From: Bacteroidia bacterium
GTDB lineage: Bacteria > Bacteroidota > Bacteroidia > NS11-12g > UBA9320
DNA: 64,000 nt
Direction of reading: 5' to 3'
Assembly: GCA_020849295.1 (NCBI GenBank)
Contig: JADLGN010000054.1
Span: 1 to 64,000, forward strand
Shown here: positions 63,140-64,000 of the stretch, one piece after another
Position numbering within the stretch: the first letter of the stretch is position 1
How the letters are laid out: each line of letters opens with the position of its first letter
Position numbers and translations under genes: made by a program
The notes under the pieces: generated by a model
Seen by the model: the letters and a program-made list of their open reading frames with translations, nothing else
The model's database searches: none
What the model was told of the DNA's origin: nothing

Positions 63140-64000
63140 TCAATTTGAACTTGCCCTAAACTTTTCATCAATTAATTTATTTATAAAATCTTCTACATTC
63201 ATACCGGCAGCTCTTACTTGCTGTGGCACAATACTTTCGTTTGTCATACCGGGCGTAGTATTTACTTCAAGAAAATAAAATGTATCGTTGTTCAATATAA
63301 AATCAATCCTTGACAGAGTACTGCAACCTACGGCTTCAAAAATTTTTATTGCCCAATTTTGCATTTCTGTTGTAAGATTATTATTAATATTTGCAGGGGT
63401 AATTTCGATTGATTTTCCAAGATATTTTGCTTCGTAATCAAAAAAATCTGTCTGGCTAATAATTTCTGTAGGAGGCAAAGCCTTTGTTTTACCTTCAAGT
63501 TGATAAACGCCACAAGAAAATTCACGACCATGTATAAATTCTTCAACTATTACCTCATCATCAAATTTTAATGCCTTTTGAAGTGCTTCATTCAGATTTT
63601 CATTTTGCATTACTTTTGAAACTCCGTAACTTGAACCATTTTTATTTGGCTTTACAAAAACAGGAAGACTCAGTTTTGTTTGAATTTCACTTATTGTATT
63701 TGCTATATTATTTTCTTTTCTGAAAACAATTGATTTTGCAAGTGCAACACCTGTATTTTCAATAAAAGTTTTACAAGCCTGTTTATCAAAAGTAATTGCA
63801 GAAGAAAGTACATTACATCCCATATATGGTAATCCAATCAACTCAAAATATGCTTGAATTTTACCATCTTCTGCCGGCGGACCATGTAATGGAAAGAAAG
63901 CAGCAAGCTCAAATTTTATTTTTTTGTTTTCTATCGTAAGAGAAAAATCATTTTTGTCAATAGAGTATAATATATCGCCGTATTTATGATACCATTGGTT
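63140..64000 (-). CDS. ddl: D-alanine--D-alanine ligase (cut by window edge)
   Basis: The ORF track shows 63140-63841 with an internal TTG as start. I read the frame further and find no stop to base 64000. The extra 53 codons include 'FPLHGPPAEDGKIQAYFEL', the family's N-terminal 'HGxxxEDG' region. The ATP-grasp part has 'FVKPNKNGSSYGVSKV', 'DEVIVEEFIHGREFSCGVY', 'SRIDFILNNDTFYFLEVNTTPGMT'. About 286 residues are visible of a usual ~325. Ddl makes the D-Ala-D-Ala dipeptide for peptidoglycan. The true start is beyond the right edge. Confidence 0.95.
   Translation of the reverse strand, partial: NQWYHKYGDILYSIDKNDFSLTIENKKIKFELAAFFPLHGPPAEDGKIQAYFELIGLPYMGCNVLSSAITFDKQACKTFIENTGVALAKSIVFRKENNIANTISEIQTKLSLPVFVKPNKNGSSYGVSKVMQNENLNEALQKALKFDDEVIVEEFIHGREFSCGVYQLEGKTKALPPTEIISQTDFFDYEAKYLGKSIEITPANINNNLTTEMQNWAIKIFEAVGCSTLSRIDFILNNDTFYFLEVNTTPGMTNESIVPQQVRAAGMNVEDFINKLIDEKFRASSN

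Overview
The window is a gene-dense, AT-rich (about 30% G+C by eye) stretch of a chromosome from the phylum Bacteroidota. Several signs point there independently. Four predicted exported proteins end in a type IX secretion (T9SS) type A sorting domain. Start codons lack recognisable Shine-Dalgarno sequences. Many genes are preceded by the Bacteroidota -7 box TAnnTTTG. The order rpsU-xerC-hpf-tRNAs-tuf-tRNA(Trp)-secE-nusG-rplKAJL-rpoBC is typical of the phylum, as are the pairs efp-agmatinase and mevalonate kinase-UbiA prenyltransferase. I cannot fix the order or genus. No 16S rRNA, CRISPR array, insertion sequence, prophage or recognisable defence cluster is present. Outside the tRNA block no stretch longer than about 210 bases lacks a gene.

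Layout. Bases 1-1048 (minus) are the N-terminal part of a repeat-rich tail-fibre-like surface protein cut by the left edge and absent from the ORF track. It is followed by priA (minus), a two-cluster ferredoxin and an NlpC/P60 hydrolase. A two-gene isoprenoid operon (mevalonate kinase, UbiA prenyltransferase) comes next, then a DUF2231 membrane protein. An efp-agmatinase-cysteine desulfurase cluster, GDP-fucose synthesis (gmd, fcl) and a polysaccharide-deacetylase-like protein follow. Bases 13.5-33 kb are a mosaic of short housekeeping units: rsmG, tatC, rpiB, prmC, ribD-yigZ-protease, mscL, terC, a family 9 glycosyltransferase, LysM protein and O-antigen ligase, mvaD, mfd. The central informational block (32.2-47.0 kb) carries rpsU, xerC, hpf, five tRNAs, tuf, secE, nusG, L11, L1, L10, L7/L12, rpoB, rpoC and a DUF3467 protein. 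From 47 kb to the right edge lie a 1252-residue T9SS cargo protein, an NTF2-like lipoprotein, an OmpA-type protein with two OmpA domains, an MFS transporter, a divergent trmH/tamL pair, and lysA. A minus-strand cluster ends the window: ddl-PASTA protein-T9SS cargo-rhodanese-heptaheme cytochrome, with ddl cut by the right edge.

How the genes work together. Three of the functions supply isoprenoids (mevalonate kinase, mvaD, UbiA). Several build or tailor the envelope (gmd/fcl, GT9, O-antigen ligase, ddl, lysA, NlpC/P60, LysM, PASTA, OmpA, TamL). The central block is the core of transcription and translation.

Most of the window is ordinary housekeeping sequence, and I found no convincing new multi-gene system. 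The points I consider most worth a second look are: a possible small RNA or attenuator at about 51.43-51.52 kb; widespread nearly leaderless promoter/start arrangements; convergent genes that share interlocked stop codons; an EF-P without the usual modifiable loop-tip residue; a UbiA enzyme with a degenerate second Asp motif; and divergent trmH/tamL reading frames that overlap at their 5' ends.
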